NCBI RefSeq assembly: GCF_018613065.1
Contig: NZ_JAGGQW010000041.1
Location: 1 to 64,000 of the forward strand
Length of the DNA stretch: 64,000 nucleotides
Source: Bacillus sp. ISL-7
Lineage (GTDB): Bacteria; Bacillota; Bacilli; Bacillales_B; DSM-18226
Direction of reading: 5' to 3'
The notes under the pieces are model-generated. The model was not told the DNA's origin and did no database searches. It worked only from the letters and a program-made list of their open reading frames with translations. Within the stretch, counting starts at the first letter, position 1, and every line of letters begins with the position of its first letter. The translations under genes and the position numbers were made by a program. Shown in pieces: positions 1 to 7,504 of the stretch.

Positions 1-50
1 TCATAAGCCGTTATTATCTCAAATTTTTCTTGTGCTGAATATTTCCCCAT
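1..50 (-). CDS. IS3-type transposase OrfA, N-terminal fragment (window edge)
   Basis: Only the first 16 codons lie in the window, reading MGKYSAQEKFEIITAY on the minus strand from an ATG at 50-48. This resembles the opening of the helix-turn-helix OrfA proteins of IS3/IS150-group elements, which begin with a similar KYS-EEK-EIV segment. A five-G Shine-Dalgarno run (59-63) sits eight bases before the start. The fragment is too short for certainty; the palindromic end described separately supports the call. Confidence 0.5.
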   Translation of the reverse strand, partial: MGKYSAQEKFEIITAY

Positions 51-57
51 AGAAAAA

Positions 58-113
58 GCCCCCAATAAAGTAAACAGATTTTTATTATTTCATCTGTCTA
101 CTTTATCGGGAGC
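58..113 (-). promoter_or_regulatory. 22-bp hairpin masking the transposase RBS
   Basis: Arms 58-79 and 92-113 pair over 22 positions around a 12-base loop. The two A-C mismatches on the plus strand become G-U pairs on the minus strand, so the structure is complete only in minus-strand RNA. Its 3' arm contains the G-run that serves as the OrfA ribosome binding site. Transcripts reading in from outside would therefore hide the RBS, a protection seen in several IS families. A short U-run (CTTTTTC) follows, so it may also terminate the radical SAM transcript. Confidence 0.6.
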
Positions 114-153
114 ATATCATATAGCAGAATGCCTCTTTACTAATTAATAATGG

Positions 154-1344
154 TTATACGATTGGTGAAGTTTCTTTATTCCGCATCGCTTGTGGTATAT
201 AAACACAGAACGGTTCACTTTCCAGATAATTGCCTGTTACGGCATAAGTTCGTGAGCGGGAACCGCCGCACATTTTGTTGTATTCACAGACGCCGCATTT
301 GCCTTTGTAGTTATCAGGTTGACGTAGTTCTTTAAATACTTTTGCCTCACGATAAATTTCTGCAAGCGGGGTATCACGGATGTTACCACCGACAATTGGA
401 AGTAATCCACTTGGCATAACATCTCCAATATGGGAGACAAAGGCGAAGCCGTTGCCATCATTTACCCCTTTTGGTGCACGCTTCAAGCCATCATGCATGG
501 AAGCAAAATCAGTTGTAATCGAGTCTTCGTAATGAATTTCACCTTTTTCAATTAACTGGTCGCGCGTCTTTTGCTGTAAAACAACCCTGCGGTAATGTTG
601 TGCTGCGGTGGTTTTAATATCATATGGTGCAGTTTTGCTTAATTCATACAACCAACGAAACACCTTTTCATGCTCAGCAGGAGAAATACATGCATCCAAT
701 TGTCCTCTGCCTGTTGGGACAAGTAAGAAAATGTACCACATAACTGCGCCTAGCTCGCCAACTAGTTTTGCCATTTGTTCAAGCGAGTCATAATTATAAC
801 GAGAGATTACTGTATTGATTTGGAGCGGCATGTCTAATTCATTTAAGTATTTAATTTTTTCAACGGTTAAATCAAATGATCCAGGGGTCCCGCGGAAATG
901 ATCATGAATCTCTGGTGTTGGGCCGTCTAAACTAAAGCCCCAGCGTGAGAGTCCGACATCTTTGAACTGTTTCATTTTTTCTTTTGTTACATTCGCTGTG
1001 GCACTAGGTGTCATCGAAACGCGCATCCCTTTTTTAATTGCATAATCAGCAAGTTCATAAAGGTCTTCTCTCATCATACAATCCCCGCCTGTTAAAACGA
1101 GCATTGGATTATCCATCTCATAAATTTGATCAATTAAATTGATTCCTTCTTTATGTGAAAGTTCCCGTGGGTCTGGAGTAAGCTGCGCATCAGCACGACA
1201 GTGAATGCACCTAAGCTGACAGGCTCTCGTTACTTCCCAAATAACGATAAATGGATTTTTATCATAATCTATTACATTTCTCATTCCATGAGGGTGCCCC
1301 ATAGCATGTGGATGTCCTTTTCCTATTCCTTGCATCATCATCAC
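154..1344 (-). CDS. radical SAM/SPASM domain protein (AhbD/NirJ-like)
   Basis: This 396-residue protein has the radical SAM [4Fe-4S] motif C42-x3-C46-x2-C49, the GGD motif of the S-adenosylmethionine site near residue 87, and a C-terminal SPASM-type cysteine cluster (C-x2-C-x5-C, later C) that would hold an auxiliary Fe-S cluster. Its architecture matches the group that includes heme synthase AhbD, NirJ and peptide-modifying enzymes. The substrate cannot be read from the sequence, and no peptide substrate or heme gene lies beside it. The N-terminus is unusual: four consecutive Met codons and a HPH-x3-HPH segment. The start among the four ATGs is undecided. It is monocistronic, followed by the hairpin at the IS end. 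Confidence 0.85.
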   Translation of the reverse strand: MMMMQGIGKGHPHAMGHPHGMRNVIDYDKNPFIVIWEVTRACQLRCIHCRADAQLTPDPRELSHKEGINLIDQIYEMDNPMLVLTGGDCMMREDLYELADYAIKKGMRVSMTPSATANVTKEKMKQFKDVGLSRWGFSLDGPTPEIHDHFRGTPGSFDLTVEKIKYLNELDMPLQINTVISRYNYDSLEQMAKLVGELGAVMWYIFLLVPTGRGQLDACISPAEHEKVFRWLYELSKTAPYDIKTTAAQHYRRVVLQQKTRDQLIEKGEIHYEDSITTDFASMHDGLKRAPKGVNDGNGFAFVSHIGDVMPSGLLPIVGGNIRDTPLAEIYREAKVFKELRQPDNYKGKCGVCEYNKMCGGSRSRTYAVTGNYLESEPFCVYIPQAMRNKETSPIV

Positions 1345-1479
1345 CCAAATTCATTAATATTTATAAACTATAGGTTTATTATAGGTTTATCAGCCCACAG
1401 TGGATGGGAGTATTGTTACAATATTTCTACATCCTAGTGAGAATTATGTGAGATCTATAAAAATCATAAACTTCTTTTG

Positions 1480-1496
1480 TGTTACATTTATGTTAC
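1480..1496 (+). promoter_or_regulatory. WalR-type operator (TGTTAC-N5-TGTTAC)
   Basis: Two direct TGTTAC hexamers separated by five bases exactly fit the WalR consensus TGTNAH-N5-TGTNAH. The site lies about 200 bp before an NlpC/P60 autolysin gene, the class of gene that WalKR activates in Bacillus subtilis (lytE, yocH, cwlO). No convincing sigma-A -10/-35 pair was identified in the rest of the 1345-1695 gap, which otherwise holds AT-rich sequence and a small hairpin. Confidence 0.65.
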
Positions 1497-1650
1497 GAAA
1501 ATATTAATAAATAATGTAAGATTCCATGAAAAGCATGATATATAGTGGATAGTTACTTAGTTGTGTTTGTTATATTTTCGGTTTTCTTTGCTAGTATTGG
1601 ATTTTTTTACCTTGTAAGCCATATCCTTGGGGTTTATTCCATCCTTAATG

Positions 1651-1679
1651 TTCGTTTATGATGTAGGTACACAAACGAA
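1651..1679 (+). other. leader hairpin before the autolysin RBS
   Basis: A 7-bp inverted repeat, TTCGTTT at 1651-1657 and AAACGAA at 1673-1679, ends four bases before the AAAGGA ribosome binding site of the NlpC/P60 gene. It could act as an operator or shape the 5' leader. No T-run follows, so it is not a terminator. Confidence 0.35.
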
Positions 1680-1695
1680 TTGAAAGGATGCTACG

Positions 1696-2469
1696 ATGAA
1701 AAAACATCTATTATCATTCGCAGCAACGGCGGGGATCCTGTTTTCTACATTTGTTGGTTCTGCTAGTGCACATGAAAATAATTATACTGTCCAATCGGGA
1801 GATACACTTTGGAAGATTTCACAAGCAAACAAAGTCACGGTTGCAGACTTGAAAACTTGGAATCACCTAACAAGTGATAATCTCTATGTAAATCAGAAGC
1901 TATCATTATTAGCACCACACAGCCACGAACTAGTTGCACCTACCTATACGGTCCAAAAAGGGGACACACTTTACCTTATTTCAGTGCGCTACAAACTTTC
2001 CATTGCCCAGCTTAAATCATTGAATAACCTCACATCAGATATGATCTATGTAGGACAAGTCTTAAAGGTAACTGTGGGTGGTACATCAAATCCAGTACCT
2101 GCACCAACAGTATCAAAGGCGCAACTGGTGATGGATGAAGCAAAAAAATACATAGGAACACCGTATTTATGGGGTGGCAATACGCCGGCAGGTTTTGATT
2201 GCAGTGGTATGACAAGTTATGTATTTAATAAAGTTGGAGTAACCATTCCACGAACGGCAGCAACACAATGGTCTGGACTGAAGGCTGTCAGCAACCCAAA
2301 TCCCGGAGATCTGGTATTCTTTGAAACATACGCTCCAGGTCCAACACATGTAGGGATTTATTTGGGAAACAACCAATTCATTCAAGCGGGATCAAAAGGT
2401 GTATCGATTGCAGATATGACAAATTCCTACTGGAAACCAAGGTACCTTGGTGCAAGGACTGCATTTTAA
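1696..2469 (+). CDS. LysM/NlpC-P60 peptidoglycan DL-endopeptidase (LytE/CwlS type)
   Basis: A secreted autolysin of 257 residues. A signal peptide (MKKHLL, hydrophobic core, cleavage near ASA-H at about residue 26) is followed by two LysM repeats beginning YTVQSGDTL and YTVQKGDTL (about 29-72 and 81-125), then an NlpC/P60 domain. The catalytic Cys is in the DCSG motif and the His in HVGIY; twelve residues after that His the third catalytic position is Gln rather than His. The family cuts D-gamma-glutamyl-diaminopimelate bonds in the cell wall. AAAGGA lies seven bases before the ATG. The upstream WalR box suggests control by WalKR. It is smaller than B. subtilis LytE and LytF, with two LysM modules instead of three or five. 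Confidence 0.9.
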   Translation: MKKHLLSFAATAGILFSTFVGSASAHENNYTVQSGDTLWKISQANKVTVADLKTWNHLTSDNLYVNQKLSLLAPHSHELVAPTYTVQKGDTLYLISVRYKLSIAQLKSLNNLTSDMIYVGQVLKVTVGGTSNPVPAPTVSKAQLVMDEAKKYIGTPYLWGGNTPAGFDCSGMTSYVFNKVGVTIPRTAATQWSGLKAVSNPNPGDLVFFETYAPGPTHVGIYLGNNQFIQAGSKGVSIADMTNSYWKPRYLGARTAF

Positions 2470-2482
2470 TAGATAAGTAGAA

Positions 2483-2519
2483 GGGTCTTTCAACACTGAA
2501 AGGCTCTTTTTATTTTTTC
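2483..2519 (+). terminator. terminator after the NlpC/P60 gene
   Basis: Arms GGGTCTTTC (2483-2491) and GAAAGGCTC (2498-2506) form a 9-bp stem with two G-U pairs, followed by a T-rich run. Confidence 0.8.
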
Positions 2520-2580
2520 AAAATTAAAAATATAGTATGATAAGACTAATTAAAAAAATTGAAGTGAATGGAGTTGTCGG

Positions 2581-3210
2581 ATGTATAAAAGAATTTTTAG
2601 TATAGGGATATTGCTTGTAATTATTGCGATTGGTTTTTTTCAAAAGGATGAATTACTGCATCTTGTTAAACAAGGCGGAGCCTTATCGATTTTCATTAGT
2701 ATGTTATTAGTGTCGATATGTGTCTTTTTTCCTGTCATCCCGTTTCCAGTTTTAGCAGGAATGATCGGAGCTGTATTTGGAACGGCCCAAGGGATGCTTG
2801 TATCCTTAACAGGGGCCATGGCTGGGACGATGGCTTTCTTCTTCTTATCCAGGTATGGTTTTCGCGATTTTGCCCAGGATAAACTGATGAAATATCCAAA
2901 AGTTCAGGAATACGATGAGTATTTAAACAGAAATTCCTTTGTAGCGATATTAACCTGTCGATTAATTCCTATCATTCCAGCTCCGGTTGTCAATATCATT
3001 TGTGGATTAAGTCATGTAAGATGGCTAACATTTTTTATCGCATCCATAATCGGAAAAGTTCCAAACATTCTGCTTTTGTCGTATGCAGGTGCTTCATTTA
3101 GTAACAACAAGCTTTATTCTTTCGGACTTTACGGCGCCTATATGGTCATCATTATCCTGATTAACTTTGTTATTGTTTATCGAAAGCAGGCAAAGAATTC
3201 TCTTGATTAA
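2581..3210 (+). CDS. TVP38/TMEM64 family membrane protein
   Basis: A 209-residue polytopic protein with about five hydrophobic segments. The central part shows VTT/SNARE-associated domain features: the F-P-x4-F-P-V-LAG-IGA-FG stretch near residues 50-68, the G-x3-G-x4-F-x-LSRYG segment near 78-94, and R-L-I-P-x-P near 126-133. The family resembles DedA proteins and includes B. subtilis YtxB and YdjX-like proteins; transport of lipids or undecaprenyl phosphate has been proposed for related proteins, but the substrate of this one is unknown. Its stop codon overlaps the stop of the opposite-strand gene by four bases. Confidence 0.85.
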   Translation: MYKRIFSIGILLVIIAIGFFQKDELLHLVKQGGALSIFISMLLVSICVFFPVIPFPVLAGMIGAVFGTAQGMLVSLTGAMAGTMAFFFLSRYGFRDFAQDKLMKYPKVQEYDEYLNRNSFVAILTCRLIPIIPAPVVNIICGLSHVRWLTFFIASIIGKVPNILLLSYAGASFSNNKLYSFGLYGAYMVIIILINFVIVYRKQAKNSLD

Positions 3211-3557
3211 ACAACTTCTTGAATATTTAAATCATTTTGTTCCTCAACGGAGATTAGTTCCTTAAAGAAGCTTTTTAAAATAAGCCATTTAGCTGGATAG
3301 CTGTAAATAAAATCTTCGATCACCTGTGAGGAGTAATACAAAAAACAATCGATAGAAACTTTTTCTTTTTTTAAATCGTATAAAAGTGCATGTGGAATGG
3401 TGTAATAGTCATTCAACTGGTAGGGGTTGAACTTTACTACTTGAATTTTTTGGTCGTGGATCATCTTCTTTAAGGATTGTTCTTGAACTGAAATACTTTC
3501 TTCCTTAGTTAGACCATTTAAACAAATACGATCATTGATAAAATAAATTCCCTTCAT
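3207..3557 (-). CDS. conserved hypothetical protein
   Basis: I do not recognise this 116-residue soluble protein. It is acidic to neutral, has no signal peptide or membrane segment, and is rich in Ile, Lys and Tyr. It alternates predicted strands and helices, as in small alpha/beta folds, but shows no catalytic motif. The ATG at 3557 is chosen because GAGGTG lies six bases before it; an in-frame GTG nine bases upstream overlaps that RBS. It is convergent with the TVP38 gene, whose stop it overlaps. Confidence 0.6.
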   Translation of the reverse strand: MKGIYFINDRICLNGLTKEESISVQEQSLKKMIHDQKIQVVKFNPYQLNDYYTIPHALLYDLKKEKVSIDCFLYYSSQVIEDFIYSYPAKWLILKSFFKELISVEEQNDLNIQEVV

Positions 3558-3644
3558 ATTCAACACCTCATCAATTTCCTTGATTGGTATTGTTATTGAC
3601 AGGGTTTAGGAGAAGTATACTTATCCAGGTGTGGAAAGTACTAT

Positions 3645-3676
3645 AAAAAAAAATTACCCGGCCATGGGGCCGGGTA
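3645..3676 (-). terminator. strong minus-strand terminator-like hairpin
   Basis: Arms TACCCGGCC (3655-3663) and GGCCGGGTA (3668-3676) form a perfect 9-bp GC-rich stem with a 4-base loop. On the minus strand it is followed by nine T residues (3645-3653). No minus-strand gene is visible upstream of it, between 3677 and 4868. Confidence 0.7.
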
Positions 3677-3807
3677 TTCAAACTAATCTATATTTTAAGG
3701 GGGCGGAGGTTTAAGGTTCTTCCGTGAACCTATTTAAATCTTAATGGAAAATTATTAATAAATTATGAACGAAAGATTAATAGTTTAAGAAAAGAAAAGG
3801 AGAGTAA

Positions 3808-4002
3808 ATGAAAGATTTCCATTGTTGTGCGACATGCAGGCATTTTAAAGCAGAAAAAAAGCCAGAGGGGATGCACTACTTTTGTAGTCGTTTAGGCTTT
3901 GAGACAAAAACGAACTACCAATTTAATTGCTGGAGTCCGAGAGAAAATATTAAGAAAATAATCGATAATGTTAATAAGGTTAGAAAGGAAAGTGATACTT
4001 AA
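3808..4002 (+). CDS. small cysteine-rich protein
   Basis: A 64-residue protein starting four bases after an AAAGGAGAG ribosome binding site. Cysteines occur as CC-x2-C near the N-terminus (C6, C7, C10), then in YFCS (about residue 26) and FNCW (about residue 41), an arrangement suggesting a small zinc- or metal-binding fold. The rest is basic. I do not recognise the family and no function is inferred. A short inverted repeat around the stop codon (AAGTGATACTT / AAGTTTCACTTTTTT) may serve as terminator. Confidence 0.65.
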   Translation: MKDFHCCATCRHFKAEKKPEGMHYFCSRLGFETKTNYQFNCWSPRENIKKIIDNVNKVRKESDT

Positions 4003-4131
4003 CGATAAGTTTCACTTTTTTTAGTTTTGGTAGATGACAAATGTCCATTGTCCTTCTTTGATAATCATGTTATTTTCATGAATATCATTTCTATTTAATT
4101 GAATCGCGCTACTTGAAAGGAGGAAATCCTA

Positions 4132-4782
4132 TTGGCAGTTACACATACTTTTTCAAAAAAAGAGGAACTAGCTAATTCCATCACACACGGAGTGGGGGCA
4201 CTATTAAGTATTTCTGCCTTAGTTATTTTAATTGTATATGCATCCCTATATGGAACGGTGTGGCATGTGGTTAGCTTCACGATCTTTGGAGTAACAATGT
4301 TTATACTTTATATGTCATCTACCTTGCTTCATAGTTTTCCTGAAGGAAAGGCAAAGGACATTTTTGAAATTTTTGATCATTCGTCTATTTACTTTTTTAT
4401 TGCCGGGACCTACACACCATTTTTATTAATCGTAATCAAAGGAACACTAGGTTGGTCACTTTTTGGAATCGTTTGGGGACTTGCGATTGCGGGTACCGTC
4501 TTTAAATGCTTTTTTGTGAAAAAGTACCTTTTTTCATCAACGGCGCTTTATGTGGTCATGGGCTGGTTAATTGTCTTCGCATGGAAACCATTAGTGAATA
4601 ATCTATCCTTGGAAGGGATGACCTATTTAGCTATTGGGGGCGCACTGTATACAATCGGAGCCATTTTCTATGTTTGGCGTGGGTTTAAATATCACCACGC
4701 AGTCTGGCACCTATTTGTATTAGCAGCCAGTGTTGCTCACTTTTTTTGTGTGTTGTTTTATGTCTTGCCGATTCATTCTTAA
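4132..4782 (+). CDS. trhA: hemolysin III family (PAQR/TrhA-type) membrane protein
   Basis: A 216-residue, seven-helix membrane protein of the PAQR/hemolysin III superfamily, related to B. subtilis YplQ. The conserved metal-site signatures are visible: NSITHG near residue 17, S-S-T-x2-H near 59, D-H-S-x3-FIAGTYTPF near 82, and a C-terminal H-H-A-x-W-H with a further H in the last helix. E. coli TrhA affects membrane energetics; here the physiological role is unknown. Translation starts at TTG, placed seven bases after GGAGG. The gene is monocistronic and convergent with the MFS gene. Confidence 0.85.
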   Translation: MAVTHTFSKKEELANSITHGVGALLSISALVILIVYASLYGTVWHVVSFTIFGVTMFILYMSSTLLHSFPEGKAKDIFEIFDHSSIYFFIAGTYTPFLLIVIKGTLGWSLFGIVWGLAIAGTVFKCFFVKKYLFSSTALYVVMGWLIVFAWKPLVNNLSLEGMTYLAIGGALYTIGAIFYVWRGFKYHHAVWHLFVLAASVAHFFCVLFYVLPIHS

Positions 4783-4788
4783 GTTGTT

Positions 4789-4833
4789 CATGAGGACAAA
4801 AGTCTGTTTCGAAGAGCAAACTTTGTCCTCATG
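4789..4833. other. 12-bp inverted repeat between convergent genes
   Basis: CATGAGGACAAA (4789-4800) and TTTGTCCTCATG (4822-4833) form a perfect stem between the convergent hemolysin III and MFS genes. There is no T-run on either side, so its role as a bidirectional terminator is uncertain. Confidence 0.5.
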
Positions 4834-4868
4834 GGAGTCATGTGGATAGAAATTCGAATAGTGTGTGA

Positions 4869-6239
4869 TCAAATATGCCGCATTTTTCTAAAGTTAAATG
4901 TCTCCCGAGAAAACCATAGGCTCATTAAAAAGCTAATGATGCCCGTGAACAGTAAAACTTCCCCGATGATTTTCATATTTTCCGCAGTGACTTCTTTCCC
5001 AAAGATTAATCCTAAAATGATTGAGGATAAAATGGAGCCCAAATATCGGCAGGTTTGAAATAAGCCGGATGTTGTCCCGATAATCTCTTTTGGACTCTCC
5101 TTAACCATGGCCACTTGGAGCACAACATTTCCAATTCCATAGCTTAAGCCCATGATTGATAAAATAATCCCGATACCCAAATAGGAAGTATTTACAAAAA
5201 ACAGGATAAAAGCCAGTGCACCAATAATTGATATAAAAGAGCCAACCATAATCGGCAGGTTTACACCGGCCCGGTCGATCCATTTTCCCGTTACAGATGA
5301 AATAATAATGCTGACTCCAGACATAAATAACATTAACAAGCCACTCATTTCCACGCTTAAACCCAATCCTTCTTGAAAATAACTGGGCAGCCCGAAAAAT
5401 AAACAATAAAAAAAGATATTCAAAAAGATGAACTGGATGTACACCATCGAAAGCTTTGGATGTGTTTTAAAAATACGAATATCAATAAATGGCTCCTTGA
5501 CTCTTAACTCCCTCAGAACAAATAAACCGAAAAAGATGATTCCAACAAACCCCGATAGATAATGAATTTTTCCTTCAAAAGATAACAAAAACCATAAAAA
5601 GAATACCATTCCGGCAGCGAAGTACCCGATTCCGAGAAAATCCAGGTTGGAGAATAATTTCTTCATATGAGCCTTATCTTGTTTGATGTCCTTCGGAAAC
5701 ATATACCACCCCAGCAGAAAACTGAGGATAATAAAGGGGAAATTTACCCAGAAGATGGCTGGCCAATTGCCCCAAACAATTAAGAAACCTCCAATAGTAG
5801 GCCCTAGTGCTACCATTGCCGAAGCGAAAATCGATAATACGGCAAGGGCTGAGGCCTGTCTTTCTTTGACATGGTCTCGAATTAACGACATCCCTGCTGG
5901 ATAAATGGCACTGCTCCCAATCGATTGAAACAGTCTCATGACAAGCAATATGAGAAAGGTATGTGACATAGGTGCACCAAACGCTGACAAGGCAACTAAA
6001 ATGAGTCCCGTTAAAAAGGTTTTTTTTCTCCCAAAAATATCACCAATTTTTCCTGTAACCGGCTGTGCTACTGCACTTGCTAAATAAAAGCTGGATATCA
6101 ACCACGAAACGGTTGTAAAGGAAAGCTGAAAATCCTTCTGTATACTGTGTAATGCTAAGGCGATCATTGATGAATTAAGTGGATTTAACATCGTTCCAGA
6201 GGCGACAGCTGTTAAAAATAATGCACGATTTTTCTTCAT
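4869..6239 (-). CDS. MFS drug exporter, DHA2/EmrB-QacA type
   Basis: A 456-residue transporter with about 14 predicted membrane helices. The family signature G-x3-D-x2-GRKK after helix 2 (GKIGDIFGRKK) and motif C-like G-P-x-IGGFL in helix 5 identify a proton-coupled multidrug exporter of the major facilitator superfamily. The start at 6239 is preferred because AAAGGA lies eight bases upstream; an in-frame extension of 34 residues to 6341 is hydrophilic and lacks an RBS. It is divergent from xdhC with a gap of about 150 bp. The substrate cannot be predicted. Confidence 0.85.
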   Translation of the reverse strand: MKKNRALFLTAVASGTMLNPLNSSMIALALHSIQKDFQLSFTTVSWLISSFYLASAVAQPVTGKIGDIFGRKKTFLTGLILVALSAFGAPMSHTFLILLVMRLFQSIGSSAIYPAGMSLIRDHVKERQASALAVLSIFASAMVALGPTIGGFLIVWGNWPAIFWVNFPFIILSFLLGWYMFPKDIKQDKAHMKKLFSNLDFLGIGYFAAGMVFFLWFLLSFEGKIHYLSGFVGIIFFGLFVLRELRVKEPFIDIRIFKTHPKLSMVYIQFIFLNIFFYCLFFGLPSYFQEGLGLSVEMSGLLMLFMSGVSIIISSVTGKWIDRAGVNLPIMVGSFISIIGALAFILFFVNTSYLGIGIILSIMGLSYGIGNVVLQVAMVKESPKEIIGTTSGLFQTCRYLGSILSSIILGLIFGKEVTAENMKIIGEVLLFTGIISFLMSLWFSRETFNFRKMRHI

Positions 6240-6390
6240 GTCTTCATCCTTTTCTGGATTTAGATTCAGTTTATTTTTTGCAATATATTTATTTCTATGA
6301 TTGCCACATTGAAAATTTATCATTCTAGGAATAGCCTCCAAACTAATATAAATAAGATAGGGATTTTTGAGTATGAAGTGGAGGATTCTT

Positions 6391-7404
6391 ATGGATGATA
6401 TTTATCCGATTTTAGAAGTCATTGATCAACCAGGCCAAAAGGTATTAGCAACCATTGTTCGTGTTCAAGGATCAGCATATAAAAGAGAAGGTTCTTCCAT
6501 GCTTTTTTGTGAAGATGGGAAGCAATTTGGCATGTTAACTGCAGGTTGCTTGGAAACAGATTTGACCATTAAAGCTCAAGAGGTTTTCATCAAGCAAGAA
6601 GCAAAAATGTTCCATTATAATTTGGCAGATGAAGACGATATGAGTTGGGGTCAAGGGAATGGCTGCAATGGAACAATTGATATTTTACTAGAGCCAGTCT
6701 CTGAAAAATTAACTGAGGATCTCTTTGTTGTAAAAAGATCCCTAGATAACTGTAAACCTGTAATCGTGTTAAAAAAGCTCGATGAATTGGGGGAGTATCT
6801 GTTTATTGAGGAGGAAGGGGATCCGTTTGGAAATTGGTCAGGGGATATTCCTAAAATTGCCTTTACATCTAAAAGTGGAATCATACCTGGAACTGATTCC
6901 ATTTATCAACATACGTATCAACCTAAGCCAAGGCTCATAGTCTTCGGGGCAGGACCAGACGCAAAACCACTTGTTCACCTGGCCGCGGAAACAGGATTTT
7001 TAGTTACCGTATGTGATTGGCGGGAAGAGTTTTGTCAAAGAAAATATTTTCCCAAAGCTGAGCAGCTCCTATTGGGCTTTCCTAAAAAGCTTTTGAAGCA
7101 AATTTCCTTCTCTCCTTATGATTTTTTGGTCATCATGACACATCATTTTGAGAGGGATCAAGAAATATTAGAGGTGGTACGCAAGGAGCATATAAAGTAC
7201 TTAGGTGTACTAGGGCCGCGGGAAAGAACCAAAAGGCTGCTTAAATATGAAAATGTCCCAACCTGGATTTATTCACCTATGGGTAAGAATATTGGAGCAA
7301 AGGGTCCTGAGGAAATCGCTGTTAGTATCGTTGCTCAATTGATTGAGGTGTGGAGAAAGCCAGTCCATGAAAGAGTGCAACTTCTGTGGACCATTCCCGA
7401 GTAA
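6391..7404 (+). CDS. xdhC: XdhC-family molybdenum cofactor maturation protein
   Basis: A 337-residue XdhC/CoxI protein. The N-terminal XdhC_CoxI domain includes V-x-G-S-x-Y-K-REG-S-S-M (about 26-40), GCLE and GNGCNG-T-I-D-LLEP; the C-terminal Rossmann domain includes FGAGPDA (about 186-192), M-T-H-H-x2-D and the YLG-x2-GPRERT segment. XdhC proteins bind, sulfurate and insert molybdenum cofactor into xanthine dehydrogenase-type enzymes, which fits the three subunit genes directly downstream. The ATG at 6391 has GGAGG six bases before it; upstream in-frame TTG/ATG codons do not. Confidence 0.9.
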   Translation: MDDIYPILEVIDQPGQKVLATIVRVQGSAYKREGSSMLFCEDGKQFGMLTAGCLETDLTIKAQEVFIKQEAKMFHYNLADEDDMSWGQGNGCNGTIDILLEPVSEKLTEDLFVVKRSLDNCKPVIVLKKLDELGEYLFIEEEGDPFGNWSGDIPKIAFTSKSGIIPGTDSIYQHTYQPKPRLIVFGAGPDAKPLVHLAAETGFLVTVCDWREEFCQRKYFPKAEQLLLGFPKKLLKQISFSPYDFLVIMTHHFERDQEILEVVRKEHIKYLGVLGPRERTKRLLKYENVPTWIYSPMGKNIGAKGPEEIAVSIVAQLIEVWRKPVHERVQLLWTIPE

Positions 7405-7504
7405 GCGGAGATTGTTCTTCAGTAGGTAATAACAGTGTTATAGGCAGTTATAAGTTGGATTTACTCAGTATAAAATCCACTTATACATGGGGGGAGGACA
7501 GGAT

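Larger units (their letters stand above)
1..119 (-). mobile_element. putative IS3-family element, left end
   Basis: Reading the minus strand from about 119, a terminus-like TGATATGCTCCCGATAAAG is followed by a long palindrome and then the OrfA-like start. IS3/IS150-group elements in Bacillaceae commonly have termini of the type TGA-x4-8-CCC-AATAAAGT-AGACA, so this looks like the transposase-proximal end. It lies about 35 bp beyond the stop codon of the radical SAM gene. The other end and any target duplication are outside the window, so the boundary is approximate. Confidence 0.45.
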
